Source: Ichthyophis bannanicus (lineage: Eukaryota > Chordata > Amphibia > Gymnophiona > Ichthyophiidae). Taken from it: a DNA stretch of 64,000 nt. The DNA is taken from assembly GCA_033557465.1 (NCBI GenBank), contig CM066041.1:155905532-155969531 (forward strand), written 5' to 3'. The translations under genes were made by a program, and so were the position numbers. This document shows positions 21,449-32,829 of the stretch, piece by piece (the first letter of the stretch is position 1; each line of letters starts with the position of its first letter). Below the pieces are notes generated by a model that ran no database searches, was not told the DNA's origin, and was given only the letters and a program-made list of their open reading frames with translations.

Positions 21449-22375
21449 ACCAGTACTAGTACGGCTGGCACCACCCACCAGCTCCTAGTATGCTCAATCT
21501 CCAAGCAGCTGGAGGAGGTAGTGAGCCAGGGTGCAGGGCTCACTGAAGGAGCAAATAAGGAGTCAGTTTAGTTAGGTTTTAATTTGCTTTTATTTTGGTT
21601 GGCCCTCCTTTAACTTTCTTTTCTTAATCTGGTCAAAAAAAAAGAAGAACAAAGGGGAAGCAGAGAAGACACAGCAGGTTCCAGCCCTGATAAGCAGAGC
21701 TTAGTGTTGAGGAGGATCCCCCCCCCCCCCTCATGGTGTGCCGGGGAGTGAAGAGGCAGCTGCCAGGGATCCGGGGCTGGAGGGTGGCTCCCGATCAAGC
21801 GAACAGGTGAGGAGCCGCCAGTGCTGAGCTGCATTTGTTGAGTGGTCCTGCTTCCTCCCCCTCGGTGCAGAAGCTGCGTGCAGGCTGAGCGCGAGGAGGG
21901 TGGTCGAGCTGGCGGAAGTACAGAGGACTGCCTGGCAGCGATAGTGGTGAGGTCCAGGGCAGCCGGAGAAGGCCCTTTTTTCTTCCAGTGGGGCAGGTAG
22001 GAGAATTCCTGGGGCGCTGTGACTTTTGGCACGAAGAGGCTTTGCTGGGATGCAGGCCTAGCGCCTCATGGTTTTTGGCGGAGGCTGCGGGAGGGAAAGC
22101 AGGACTGTACGACTGTACTGTTTCTCCTGCACTTTTTTGTGACACTTGGAGTGGCCCGCTCTGCCACCGGGGGTACATGACATCTCCTATTGGGGGTTTC
22201 TTCCTGCCCTCCTGTATTTCTGGTTTCCCTTGTTAGTTGAAAAAAAAAAAAAGAGATAGTGAGTATGGAGACAACGCAGCACTGACAGGATTTTTGCACG
22301 GCTTGTAGCTTAGGGGCTCTTGGCCTTTCCCATCGGCGATCGGCGATCGGGGGGGGGGGGTAGTGGGCTTGCTCC

Positions 22376-23341
22376 CATGCCATCGTGTCCACAGTGCCTG
22401 GTCTGCAGAACCCAGCGAGGGTCCATCTCAGACGAAGGTGTGTGCCGCAGCTATGCGGCAGAAGCTACCAGCATGGAGCAGGAGATACAAGACAAGGCAC
22501 GGGAGTCTGTGACCGTGCCGGTCCAGGAGGCTCAGACCTTGCTGGAGTCTCCTTCCTCTCCGCTGGGGGCAGTTCCTGGCCTCTCGACATCCCAGGGGCT
22601 GAGGGGATTCTCCCCGGAGTTTGTGTTCTTGTTGCACCAGGCTTTCTGCTTGCGTCAGCAGGGCACAACGGTGACCCCTCCCTGGCGGGGATCGGGGTGA
22701 AGAGAGGCTCCGCAGGAGGAGGAGAGGCTCCTGGTGCAGTGCCGGTTAAGAAAACCAGGCTTTCAGAGATGTAGTCGGAGCCGTCTCCTCGGTCTGATGG
22801 ACCGGAGGTGGAGATTGAGCCGGACCTAGTTTTGCGTCCTGTGCCTTCCTTCCTGCCGAAGGTGGTTTCAGCGTTTCATGTCAATCAACCCATGTCCCTG
22901 CTGGTCTTGGGGGGCTCCGGGTCTGATGGCGCCAGCCTCAGCTTGTGTCTCTTGGATGTGCGAAGGACTCTCAAGCGCAACCTTAAGGCGACAGCGAGTT
23001 TTCACAAGTCTGATCGCCTGTTCATACTATTTGGGGGTCTGCGCAGGGACGAGGTGGTGGCTAAGGCCTCTTTTTCCAAATGGATTTATGAGGCGATCAC
23101 TTCGGTGTATATTTTGCAGGGACGTCAGGTCCCGGTGGGCCTGCATGCTCATTCCAGGAGGGCTCAAGTGGCTTCTTGGACTGAGTTTAGCTTGTTGCCG
23201 CCAGTGGAAATTTACAGAGTGGTGACCTGGTCCTCTCTGCATTCCTTCAGTAAACACTATCGCCTGGATGTTCAGGCTGCAGGGGATGCCTGTTTTGGGG
23301 CGACGGTGCTGCGTGTCGGTGTTGCAGGTCCCTCCCATTAG
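22376..23341 (+). pseudogene. DIRS copy 2 gag fragment fused to tyrosine-recombinase C-terminus
   Basis: The first part (about 22376-22774) reads as a gag-like region with CPQCLVCRTQ and FSPEFVFLLHQAFCLRQQ and ends at a TAG. The second part (open to 23341) starts abruptly at SFLPKVVSAFHVNQ, which aligns with the recombinase of the first DIRS (PKVVSSFHLNQ). It continues through the His-x-x-Arg box (HAHSRRAQ) and the Tyr motif (KHYRLD, Tyr codon 23258-23260). The first catalytic Arg motif and all of RT/RNase H are missing, so the copy is non-autonomous. Confidence 0.75.
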
Positions 23342-23360
23342 GAATACTGCTCTGTTACAT

Positions 23361-23457
23361 CCCAGAGGTGCGGGACTGGACTGGAGAGACGATAAGGAAA
23401 GTGAAATTAGACTTACCTGCTAATTTTTGTTCCTTGAGGAACTCCAATCCAGTCCCG
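23361..23457 (+). repeat. Internal complementary region of DIRS copy 2
   Basis: The left half is the reverse complement of the left terminus (20252-20289) and the right half is the reverse complement of the right terminus (23918-23974), joined at GATAAGG|AAAGTG. A few mismatches show age. This fixes the element boundaries. Confidence 0.8.
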
Positions 23458-23989
23458 GATCCCACCTGGGGTTTTTGGTAAAGGCCTTTGGTCTTTGTGA
23501 TCAGTCTGTCTGCTTAGTTGCTGATGGCATCAGAGGTGCCAGAATGGCGAGGAGTTGCCGGTGCTTCAGCGTGCTGGGGCGGGCCGGGAGTGCTTCATCT
23601 CTTTGGCAGCTCTTCGGTGTCAGAGTTCCTCAGGTGGGCCTCTTCCTCTCTCATCCTCTCTTGTGGGGAGGAGGGGGGTGACGGAGTTACTCCTTGGGGC
23701 CGGGGAGGGGGAGGCGCTATTTCAGTTAGTTTAGTTTAGTTCTTTGTTTCTGCTTATTACCTGTTTAACTACTTATTTGTTGCTCCTGTGAGTTTGCTTT
23801 GTCAATAGGTTTCTGGGAGCTAGTGGGTGGTGCCCGCCGTACTAGTACTGGTGATTTCAAGTTTGAACATGCTCAGTCTCCAAGCTGCTAGAGGAGGTGC
23901 ACTACCCAGAGGTGCGGGACTGGACTGGAGTTCTTCAAGGAACAACAATTGGCAGGTAAGTCTAATTTCACTTTCATTACAGTAGGATT

Positions 23990-25640
23990 GTCTCGTCAAT
24001 GTCACAAGAGCCAAGATATATTCTGTTACATTTGTGGTGAATATACGCTCACCACAAATGATTGCACTTATTAAGAAAGTGTACGAGCTCTACTTCGGTT
24101 GTAAAGTTGGCGATCAAGACAAATCCTGGGCTCTTCACATTTGCTGTGCAACATGTGCTGTCCATCTCAGAGCTTGGCTCAGAGGTACTCGGAAGTCAGT
24201 GCTGTTTGCAGTCCCAATGATATGGTGAGGACAGAAGGATCATGTGATGGACTGTTATTTCTGTCTGACTAATGTATCCAGTTTCTCTGCTAAAAATAAG
24301 GAATCTATTGAATACCCCAGTCTGCCTTCAGCCATGAGACCAGTGCCACATGATGACAGTATGCCAGCACCGAAGCCACCAGAGACATGGAGCCTAGATG
24401 AGGCAAACAAAGATGCCACAATACATGGGCCAGACGTGGAAAATGACATGGATCTACATTTTGAATCTTTTATGTCTGGTGTGCCTCATCTGATAACACA
24501 GTCAGAATTGAATGACCTGGCGAGGGACTTAAGTTTGTCCAAAACAAAAGCTGAACTACTGTACTTGGTTTATGATTACAAGGATGGGATTTGCCGTCAC
24601 TAGGTACAAAAATTTCTGTCTTTCGGACACACCAAGAAGATATGAACAATTTCTTTGTGCAGGTTGACAACCTCCGTTTCTGCACTGACATTGATATGTT
24701 GTTCACAGCTTTGGATTGCGAGCACGACCTATGAAAATAGTGCCTTTTTATCGATTTGTCACTGTTAAGCCTGAAAGCTGTCTTGTTACACAATGGCAAC
24801 GTCCACCCTTCAATACTTTTTGCCTATGCAGCGCACACGAAAGAAACCTATGAAAACATGTACTGTATGTGTTTCAACAATAGTTCCAACAACTACAACT
24901 GGAACATCTGTAGTGATCTAAATGTAGTGGCACTGCTACTAGGAATGCAGTTCAGGTATGTCAAGTACTGTTTCAGTTGCGAATGGGACTCACATATTAC
25001 ACAGTCTCATTACATTAAAAAAAAACTGGCCACTCCATTAGCATTTGGTTCCAGGATAGAAAAATGTGAAACATGAATCACTTGACGACACACGTAAGAG
25101 ATTTTTACCTTCTCCTCATATAAAACTCGGACTGATGAAAAACTTTGTGAAAGTGATAAACAAGGAAGATGAAGGATTTCAATTTTTGAGACAGATGTTT
25201 TCAAGAATAACTGATGCCAATATTAAGGAAGGATTTTTGTGGGTTCAGAAGTCGGACACATCATCAATGACAAGCGGTTTGAAGATCTACTAGTGGGGCC
25301 TGAGAAAATCACATAGAAGGCATTTAGGGATGTTGTTGAGAATTTTCCTAGCAATTATAGAGCAGCAAACTACGTCCAGCTGGTTGACAACATGCTTCAA
25401 GAATACAAAACCATGAAGTGCAACATGTCACCGAAGATTCATTTTCTGCATTTACACTTGGACTTCTTCCCTGCTAATCTTGATGCAGTCGGCGACAAAT
25501 ATGGTGAACGGTTTCACCAGGACATTGTGACAATGGAAAAGCAGTATCAGAGCAACAGGAACCCATCAATGCTGGCCACTATTATTGGACACTGAGATCA
25601 GATGCTGAGTACAAACAAAAATCAGGAGCAAAACATTTTT
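23990..25640 (+). pseudogene. Unclassified transposon-type protein with CxxC motifs (decayed)
   Basis: Translation in shifting frames gives a recognisable continuous protein. An N-terminal cysteine-rich part has CYICGEY, HICCATCAVHLRAW and DCYFCLTN. Next come PPETWSLDE and an acidic region, PHLITQSELNDLARDLSLSK, SLKAVLLHNGNVHPSI, KHESLDD, LPSPHIKLGLMKNFVK, and a C-terminal block with HFLHLHLDFFPANLDAVGDK and GERFHQDI. Stops and frameshifts occur throughout. I have seen this kind of sequence as a recurrent multi-copy protein in animal genomes but cannot assign it to a named transposase superfamily. The His/Asp-rich C-terminal block suggests a catalytic or metal-binding role, which is inference. 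Confidence 0.6.
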
Positions 25641-28020
25641 AGCTCAGGTGAATTAGTGGAATATGTCAGCATCATTGTGCGATTAAACATACTGAATTCA
25701 GTCAAAATTTAATATAATGTTTCTCCAAATTTCTACGTGATACAGTCAATCTGAAATTATTTTTGTGTTTAGCTTGAAGCTGTCTATCATAAGCATCAAA
25801 AATTTTCAGCAAGCAAAACTTTTGAACAAATTTGTTGTCCAGTATATTCTGTTTCCACAGAAACCTTTCCTCTGCAATGGTTGCAGAGCGGAACTAGGAC
25901 ATTTCTCCATAGAATCCAATGAGCAAAAAAAATTCAGATTCTGATATTATCTCAGTAATCGCAACATAAACCCTTTCCAGTATCAGACATAATATGATCA
26001 GAAGCAATATAAAACCCTACGAAAGTTACTCAGGACCTATAGAGCAAATCCACCATTCCACAGTGGTGCCACCTTCCAAAACTCACACAAGGAGTCTACG
26101 CAGAAAAAGGCAGCACTGTAAATACTGCAATGGGCCCAAGAACAGCCCTATACCCACTTGAAAAAAAAACAATTTGGATTACTATAGAACAGATTCCTAT
26201 ATAGAAATTCCATGATAAGTGAACAGCTGGCTTCAGTCACACACTAAGAATATAGATAGACCCTTACCAATTCCAGAATAAGTGACCACAAACTAAAAAT
26301 AAAAATACGCAGACAAAAATTAAACTACAACCCTAAAAAGCCAGATTCTGCCTGCAGTTCAACACCAGAGAAATATGAAGAGATGCATTTCCCGCTGCAC
26401 TGTGCAAAATACAAAGACAGCACACATAAATGCCCAAAACTAACATATTCCAATTACTAAATTGAAAATAAAATGATTTTTCTCTGTTTGTTGTCTGGCC
26501 ATTTTAGTTTCTAATAATCTTGGTCCTTTATCTTATAACTCTCTTCTAGGGTCTCCAGTCCATCTGCTACTTCATCTCTCCCTTCTTGCTTTCTTCACTT
26601 CCTTCCATCTAAGATAGTGATCATTTCCTTTTAGGTTTTTTCCATTTCTATATTTTTCTCTCTGTACACTCAGATTTCATGTTTTCTTCTGACTATCCAG
26701 TTCTCAATCCCCCTCCTTTTTACTTCATCTATCTAAAGCTTTACAACGCTCACCCCAGCCCTTCCAATCCCCAGCCCATTATTCCCCAGTCTTTCATTAA
26801 CTCTCACCTTTCTCCTCCCCTTTTGTGTCCAACATCTTCCTCCCGTCCAGCTTCTGCTCCCTCTCTCTCCACTCCTTCCATTGTCTCTCCCCTCTCTCTT
26901 TCCCTTCATCCAGCATCTCCCTCATTCTCTCTCTCTCTCTCTTTCTCTCTACCTATCCCCCTCTCTCACAATTCCGTACCATGTCCAGCTTCTCCTCCTT
27001 CTCTCTCCCTATCTCTCCCATATCCACCATCTTCCCCCTCTCTCTCTTTCTCCCCCTCCCCCTCCACCTTGTGATAAACCCTTCATTCTCTGTCCCTCTT
27101 TCCCCGATGCATGTCTGTCATCTCCCCTCTGTCTCCTTCTGTCCTCTATGTCCAGCATCTCCCCTCTGTCTCCTTCTGTCCTCTGTGTCCAGCATCTCCC
27201 CTCTGTCTCCTTCTGTCCTCTGTGTCCAGCATCTCCCCTCTGTCCTCTGTGTCCAGCATCTCCCCTCTGTCTCCTTCTGTCCTCTATGTCCAGCATCTCC
27301 CCTCTGTCCTCTATGTCCAGCATCTCCCCTTGCTCCCCCATGTTGGTATATTCCTTCCATCTCTCTGTGCCCCCACATCCCACATCTCCCCCTTGCTTCC
27401 GTATGCCCCCTGCATCTAGCATCTTCCTTCTGCTTCCCTATGTCCCCCCTCCCATGTCTAGTATCTACCTTCTGCCTCCCTATTCCCCCCTGCATTCAGC
27501 ATCTCCCCTTTGCTTTGCTATGCCCCCCTGCATCCAGCATCTTTTCTCTGCTTTACTAAGCCCCCCCCTCCCCGGCATCTAGCATCTTCTGTTTTCCTAT
27601 GATCCCCTTGTGTCCAACATTTCCCCTCCATCACCCTATGGTCCCCTTGTGCCCAGTATCTCCCCTCCGTCCCTTTCCCCCATGTCCAGCAGCCCCTTTG
27701 GTCTCCCTAGTCCTCCCCCACCCCTATGTCTGGTGTCACGTCTCTTCCTTCCCTCCACCTGCCACGTAGTTCCTACATCACTCCTCCAACCTCTTAAATC
27801 CCATTCCTGCATTTTTCTTACCAGTCTATACCCATCCATAACTCTCCCTGCTGCAACCACTGCCACATCTCCACAGGCCAGCTGCAAAAAAATAAATACA
27901 ACAAATATAGGGCCTCAATGACTCAGGTGCTCCTGGAAAGCTAGCTGGATCCACTCCTTTTGAAGTGAGTAGTACACGTCAGAGGAAGTGGGGACAACAG
28001 GACTTTCAAGAAAGGCCTGA
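25641..28020 (+). mobile_element. AT-rich, then pyrimidine-rich hAT-like repeat
   Basis: Positions 25641-25960 are AT-rich and probably the 3' flank of the unclassified element. Positions 26030-26170 closely match 50400-50520 (both contain CACACAAGGAG followed by GGGCCC), so this is another member of the non-autonomous family seen at 48540-50590 and 53106-55253. A conserved block at 26390-26500 matches 53560-53640. From 26520 to 27900 the sequence is almost purely C/T-rich; long open frames there are compositional artefacts. No gene is supported. Confidence 0.5.
27117..27345 (+). repeat. Minisatellite with 37-bp and shorter units
   Basis: Tandem units of the form CATCTCCCCTCTGTC-CTTCTGTCCT-(C/A)TGTCCAG repeat head to tail. 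About four longer units of roughly 37 bp are interspersed with about three shorter ones of roughly 27 bp that lack an internal segment. Sequence between units is nearly identical. It lies inside the pyrimidine-rich repeat. Confidence 0.8.
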
Positions 28021-30736
28021 ATCGCAATGGCTCTACATTTACTGTTTTTTTTTTCATTGTTGATGGCCTATGCATATATGGCAGCAGCGGCAGTAAGGGA
28101 CAGATGGAAGAAGGCTGTAAGCAAATATTCTCTCACCTGCTGCATAGAAAGATTGGGTTGCTGCTGCAAAGATTACAAAAAAAAAATAACAGACGGCATC
28201 GCAGCAGGGCTGGAGATTCACTGGATCCCTTGAAGATCCTGGCTGCATGCCACTGCACACTAGACAGCTCCCATTCTTGCTGCCCCTGCTCTTACCTTTA
28301 CCACTGCCGTCCCTTCTACATTTCTTCAAGATTGGCAGCAACAGCACTGACAATAAGAGCACAACAGAAGTGTGGCATCTTGCCACCTTCTCCATGTCAT
28401 CTGAAACTGAGCTAGCAAATCCTAACCTCTTCCTCCCCCCTCCCCCCCTCCCCATATTCGGGTATCTTCGCATGCATCAAGTTAATAAATAAATATGGTT
28501 GGTACAGCTCTTCAAAGCATTCAGTTGGGATAAAGTTAAAGGTTCTTTTGCAGAGATCATGGAACCATCAGAAAAATACCACTCCATTATACATACGGGG
28601 TTCTGATAGCACCACCCCTCTCCACTCTCTCTCCAGAATTTATTTTTGGTAGCTAATTAGCTAATTTTCACATTCTGACCTTTCCAAATACATTTCTGAA
28701 TTATTTCTTTATACATTTTTTCCTTTTGCCCTCAGATCCATATAGGGGCCATCTGTAACACGTACAAAACTTTGGAAAAAATTACCATTGTAACCAAGGC
28801 ACATCTCTCAGAGAGAAAGGGAGGCCTTTCCACTTGTTGCATAGTTGTCTCAGTTCTTCCATTTATTTAGCACATTCAGTTTTACATATACATCACCCCG
28901 GGGATTTGGGATAATGTGGCAAAATTACAAAAAATAAACAAAAACAAAGACTAACCCAACTTTCATTGGGCTACAACTTTCATTGGGTTGCTTTCCATCT
29001 ACTGTATTTCTCTCACCTCCTTTCTAGCCCATTCTCCCACTCTCTCTTTTCTTCCCCCAGTCCCCCATCATTCTCAATTCTTTTTTTCCCCAGCCTTTGC
29101 TTTGAGGGGCATGAATGAATGCCCCATGGGCAAACATTTAGAGATCCCACTTACTACTATTACTAAACACATGTACAAGATGTGTGCAGCAGCATTCAAA
29201 TATACACATAAAGGAAATCCCTGCTTTTGAGGCTTACAATCTAATCAACCTGCTATTCAGCAATATTAGAATATAGGCAGCAGTCCAGCAACGAGATGGC
29301 AGCTATCCAGTGTTCTTCACCAACCGCCACATATATGATTAGTACCACTTGGTGAGTGGTTGTATATGTGCATTCAGTGCAAACAGCTTGTGGCTGTCAG
29401 AGAATGAGTCCAGTTTCTGGAGGTTAAAGTGGCAGACATGAAAGAGTTGAGACAGGTTTATAGAAGAGACCTACAGAGACATAGTAGTAAGGTCCAATTC
29501 CAGTCTGTGCTACTTTGGAACATCAAAGCTACCTGAAAGGAGATCATCACCTTGTTGTGGCCATGGCTGGCCCAAGGGAATCTGATGCCCTATGCAAACC
29601 ATTGGCCATGCATCCCTACCCCCTGCTCTGCTCCACCCATAGTCCAGCATCTGTCCATCCTAATTCCCCCCCACTTCTCCAAAATCTCTCACCTATCCTT
29701 GGTCTCCAGTCTTTCTCCCCTCCCCCCCTCCCACAAGGTAACCGGCATGTTTCCTTTCTTTCCGTACCCCCCCCCCCCACCCAAGGTGTCTAGCATCTCC
29801 CCCCACCAACACTCTACTATCATGGGATATGCAAAAATTGAGCTTTGGGGGGGGGGGGGGGCAGCAGCACAGCACAGACACAGCACCAGAAAAGCATTTT
29901 AAAACCATTCTCAACAGTGGGCTTTTGAGCATTTGTGTGCACGCATGTACACCCCAATGCCACAGTTGATGCCAAAGCATTTCACTGGAGCTTCATGAGG
30001 GGGTGACCCAATAAATTCTTTATAAACAATCATACACTCTGATTGTAATAATTTCCAAACAAGAGGACACTGCACAGCTTCAATGTCTTCCAGCGCTACA
30101 TAGTTATTGGGGTGTGCATGGTGGCTTGCAGATAAGTGTGCTAGCTATTTATATTTCTGTAAAGGCTGTAATACAGAAGATATGAACAACATTAATGAAG
30201 ATTAAAAATTAATAAGAAAAGAATAAACACATAAGGAGTTTTTGGATCTATGATGCAAGGAGCATTGATTATGGGCTGACAATATAATATTGCCCAATAA
30301 AAATAATTGCTTCTGAGATTCTGAGATCCTTTTTTTCCCTTAGTTTTATTGAAGAAAAAGAATATAAATAAGAATTTATATACTCCCATAACAGGTTTGA
30401 ATGAAAGCATCTTTCTGTGGCTGGTTTTAGTGTTTTTACTTCATTTTGAGATTGGGATTTTTTGTGAGGCACTTTAATTAGTCTAGCCACTGTTGCTGAA
30501 TATGCCCTCTAGAATGTATAAAACTGAAATAAGAGGTAGATATAATAGGCATTTTGGAGAGCTGATGGAAGGAGGATAATCAATAGGACACTGATTCCAG
30601 GGTACAAATTATATCACAGTGACAGAGTGGATCAGATTGGTAGAGTGATGGTGCTATATGTTAATGATGGTGTTGAGTCAAACTGGAAAAAACTCTGTAG
30701 GTAACCAAATGCACTGTGGAATCTTTATACATAGAA
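28021..30736. other. Unassigned repeat-rich sequence
   Basis: No credible host gene is seen. Positions 29270-29540 are a diverged plus-strand fragment of CR1 ORF1/5' region: they share AGGCAGCAGTCCAGCAACGA and downstream spacing with 52960-53060. Poly(C) and poly(G) runs lie near 29771-29780 and 29849-29862. Positions 29565-29830 resemble the pyrimidine-rich hAT-like repeats. The remaining parts (28500-29270 and 30000-30736) are AT-rich without recognisable coding. Confidence 0.35.
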
Positions 30737-30870
30737 CTTCATAAGAACATAAGAACTGCCATTCTGAGTCGGACCGAGTTCCATCAAGTCCAGTATCCTG
30801 TTTCCAACAGTTGCTAATCCAGGTCACAAGTACCTGGCAGGTTCCCAAAAAGGCACACAGGTTCCACATT
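30737..30870 (-). mobile_element. CR1 family A 3' tail fragment
   Basis: This begins with CATAAGAACATAAGAACTGCC and continues with the family A 3' UTR phrase CAGTATCCTGTTTCCAACAG. It is a short, diverged minus-strand copy of the CR1 tail also found at 8605, 34797, 44041 and 61684. Confidence 0.75.
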
Positions 30871-31129
30871 TCCACTTCCACGTGTAAAGGGGAAGAGCTT
30901 AGCTGTAGGTAGATTAGCGTCTGCGTGGCCAGAATGAGTAGACAGACAATGCATTCATTCATGTATTTCATTTCTTACCTGCCTATCAGTACTCTTCTAA
31001 GGGTAGTATCAGCGCTCTTTTTCGGGGGTACTCAGTGATACATTCTCCATTGCCTGCTAAATCTGATCCATGATCCTTAAGTATTAATGAAAGAGCCGAG
31101 ACTCTGGACATACCGACTACATACACATA

Positions 31130-32300
31130 GAGTGAGAGCCTCCTTCTGGAGTTCATGAAATGTAACATATATGGGTAATTTATCAAGGGGTGATTGGAAA
31201 TTCCACTTAATCAAGCCTGTGGCTCCCAATACGATGGGAAATATTTCTCTATGTGGCAGAAAAATATAGAAATATGTCCCATTGTATTGGGAGCCACAGG
31301 CCTGATTAAGTAGAATTTTTAATCACATCTTATTTATTTATTTATTGCTTTTATATACCGCGCTCTTTAAAATCAGTGTGGTTTACAGATAACATTTTGT
31401 ACAAAACAGGAGGCCTGTTATGCACTTACATTGAACGGGTAAAACAACTTTGAATAAACTGGGGAAACTATCTATAACTATCTACAATATGAACATGAGT
31501 TGTCTGTATTTACAATTGGCTAGCTGGGTGTAAGGTGGGTGGGATTGAATTACTGGGCTGTGAGTAGTGTAGGAGAAAGAGGATTTGTTTTAGTGCTTTT
31601 CTGAATTGAGCAAGGTCAGTGATCGCTCGGACGGTAGTTGGGAGCGCATTCCAGCAGCTGGGAGCATAGAACTTAAAGGCTCGGGTTCTTTGTTGCCTGG
31701 GTGCATTTAGTTATTTCATTGGGGGTCTTTAGTGTGTTGGTGGCAAATATCCTCCATGCTCTGTTTGCTGGAGTGGGGTAGAGAAGATCCGTTATGGAGG
31801 CGGAGGATATTTTGTTGATGGCCTTGAAGGTCATCACGACTATTTTATGGGTGGGCTGACAGTAGATTGGCAGCCAGTGCAAGTCCTTTAGGATTGGGGT
31901 AATGTGGTCTCTTCTGGAGGCCCCGTGAAGGAAGTGTGCAGCTGCGTTCATTGCTAGCTGTAATGGGTTTAGTGTGTTTTTGGGTAGACCGTGCAGGATC
32001 ACATTAGCGTAGTCAAAATGGGGGGTCACCAGTGCTTGAAAAACTGTTCTGAAGTCATCTGGTTGCAGCAGGGGTCGGAGATGTCGCACTGTTCGTATTT
32101 TGTGGTAAACTTTCATGATGGTGTTGCTGATGTGCGCTTTAAATTCGAGGTGCTGGTCTAGCGTAACGTCTAGGTAGCGGATGGTGGGTCTACTCTGGAG
32201 CTCAGCATCTCTTGTCTTTAAGGTCGCAGGTGGGGAGAAGGATTGATTGACATATTACCATACATGTTACATCTCATGAACTCCAGAAGGATATTTACTT
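31130..32300. mobile_element. Fold-back pair of restriction-endonuclease LINE tails, split by an L2 fragment
   Basis: Positions 31145-31250 on the minus strand encode the C-terminal segment also seen at 49990-50100 (FPIVLGATGLIK versus FPIMLGARGMIK). Positions 31270-31329 plus 32240-32300 encode the same segment on the plus strand, so the two form an inverted repeat around 31260. The right arm is interrupted by a minus-strand L2-like fragment (31330-32240). Removing that fragment makes the right arm collinear with the left. Confidence 0.65.
31330..32240 (-). mobile_element. L2-like LINE 3' fragment
   Basis: The 3' end is marked by TTTA repeats at 31330 and the TATATACCGCGC...GTGTGGTTTACAG tail. 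The minus strand encodes the C-terminal RT region: VTPHFDYANVILHGLP, then RRDHITPILKDLHWLPI and FKAINKIS, typical of L2-clade LINEs. Frames are short and damaged. Related tails are at 19448 and 57185. Confidence 0.75.
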
Positions 32301-32829
32301 TGGCACAATGCAAACACTATGGTGAATGCCAGCAGTAAATTTGAGAGATTGAGATCATACTCCACATACCCTGGCTTAGGAGTGAGGTCCGTAACTATCA
32401 TGATATGCATAAAACTAACCTGTTTGGAGAAATTGCTCCTGAGAGAACCCCTTGAGTAGAGGGGGACTTGGGGAGGCCTTGATTAATGTGAAATAGGATG
32501 GGGCAAACAGTAGAGATAAGAGAGATAGCAAGAGGTTGAAGAGTTGACAGTGGACCTCCTGGCCTTCATGGAGGTTGATAGGTATGCTGGGGATCAAGAG
32601 GGAGACTTTCTACCTAAATTACACCTTACATCTAACTCTTTCCATTTGGATACATTTTCTGTTGCTCATGCCAGATCAGAATAAATTTTAACAAGAAACT
32701 GGCCAAATTACAACCAATATGACATGCACATTCTACATGAGCCATTCATGTTGTATTCTTGTTAAGACATATAAAACATAAACTAGCATGTTACTCATAT
32801 GTCTCACAGGGTGGAACAGATGATTGTAA
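32301..32829. other. Unassigned AT-rich sequence
   Basis: No gene or repeat was identified with confidence. The left edge may be a further part of the restriction-endonuclease LINE tail. Confidence 0.25.

Larger units (their letters stand above)
20252..23974 (+). mobile_element. DIRS-type element, internally deleted (copy 2)
   Basis: Termini are inverted repeats: the left end (20252 onward, CCTTATCATCCCTCCAG...) and the right end (...CTAATTTCACTTT, to 23974) both lead into a shared block with GGGACTGGACTGGA or its complement. An internal complementary region at 23361-23457 contains the complements of both ends joined (GATAAGGAAAGTGAAATTAG spans the junction), the same architecture as the DIRS at 1431-8476. 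The interior keeps only a gag-like fragment and the recombinase C-terminus; RT and RNase H are missing. A 1,094-bp palindromic insertion with a 14-bp target duplication interrupts its left terminal repeat. Confidence 0.82.

Noticed and set aside
27117..27345. A CRISPR-like array
   Set aside because: Units are contiguous with no unique spacers of constant length, and the context is a eukaryotic pyrimidine-rich repeat.
26679..27582. Long Pro/Ser/Leu-rich open frames on the plus strand
   Set aside because: They lie in an almost purely C/T tract with a minisatellite. Several frames are open at once, which is a composition effect, and no known motif is present.
29689..29980. Short Gly/Cys-rich minus-strand frames
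   Set aside because: They are caused by poly(C)/poly(G) tracts; no conserved motif is present.
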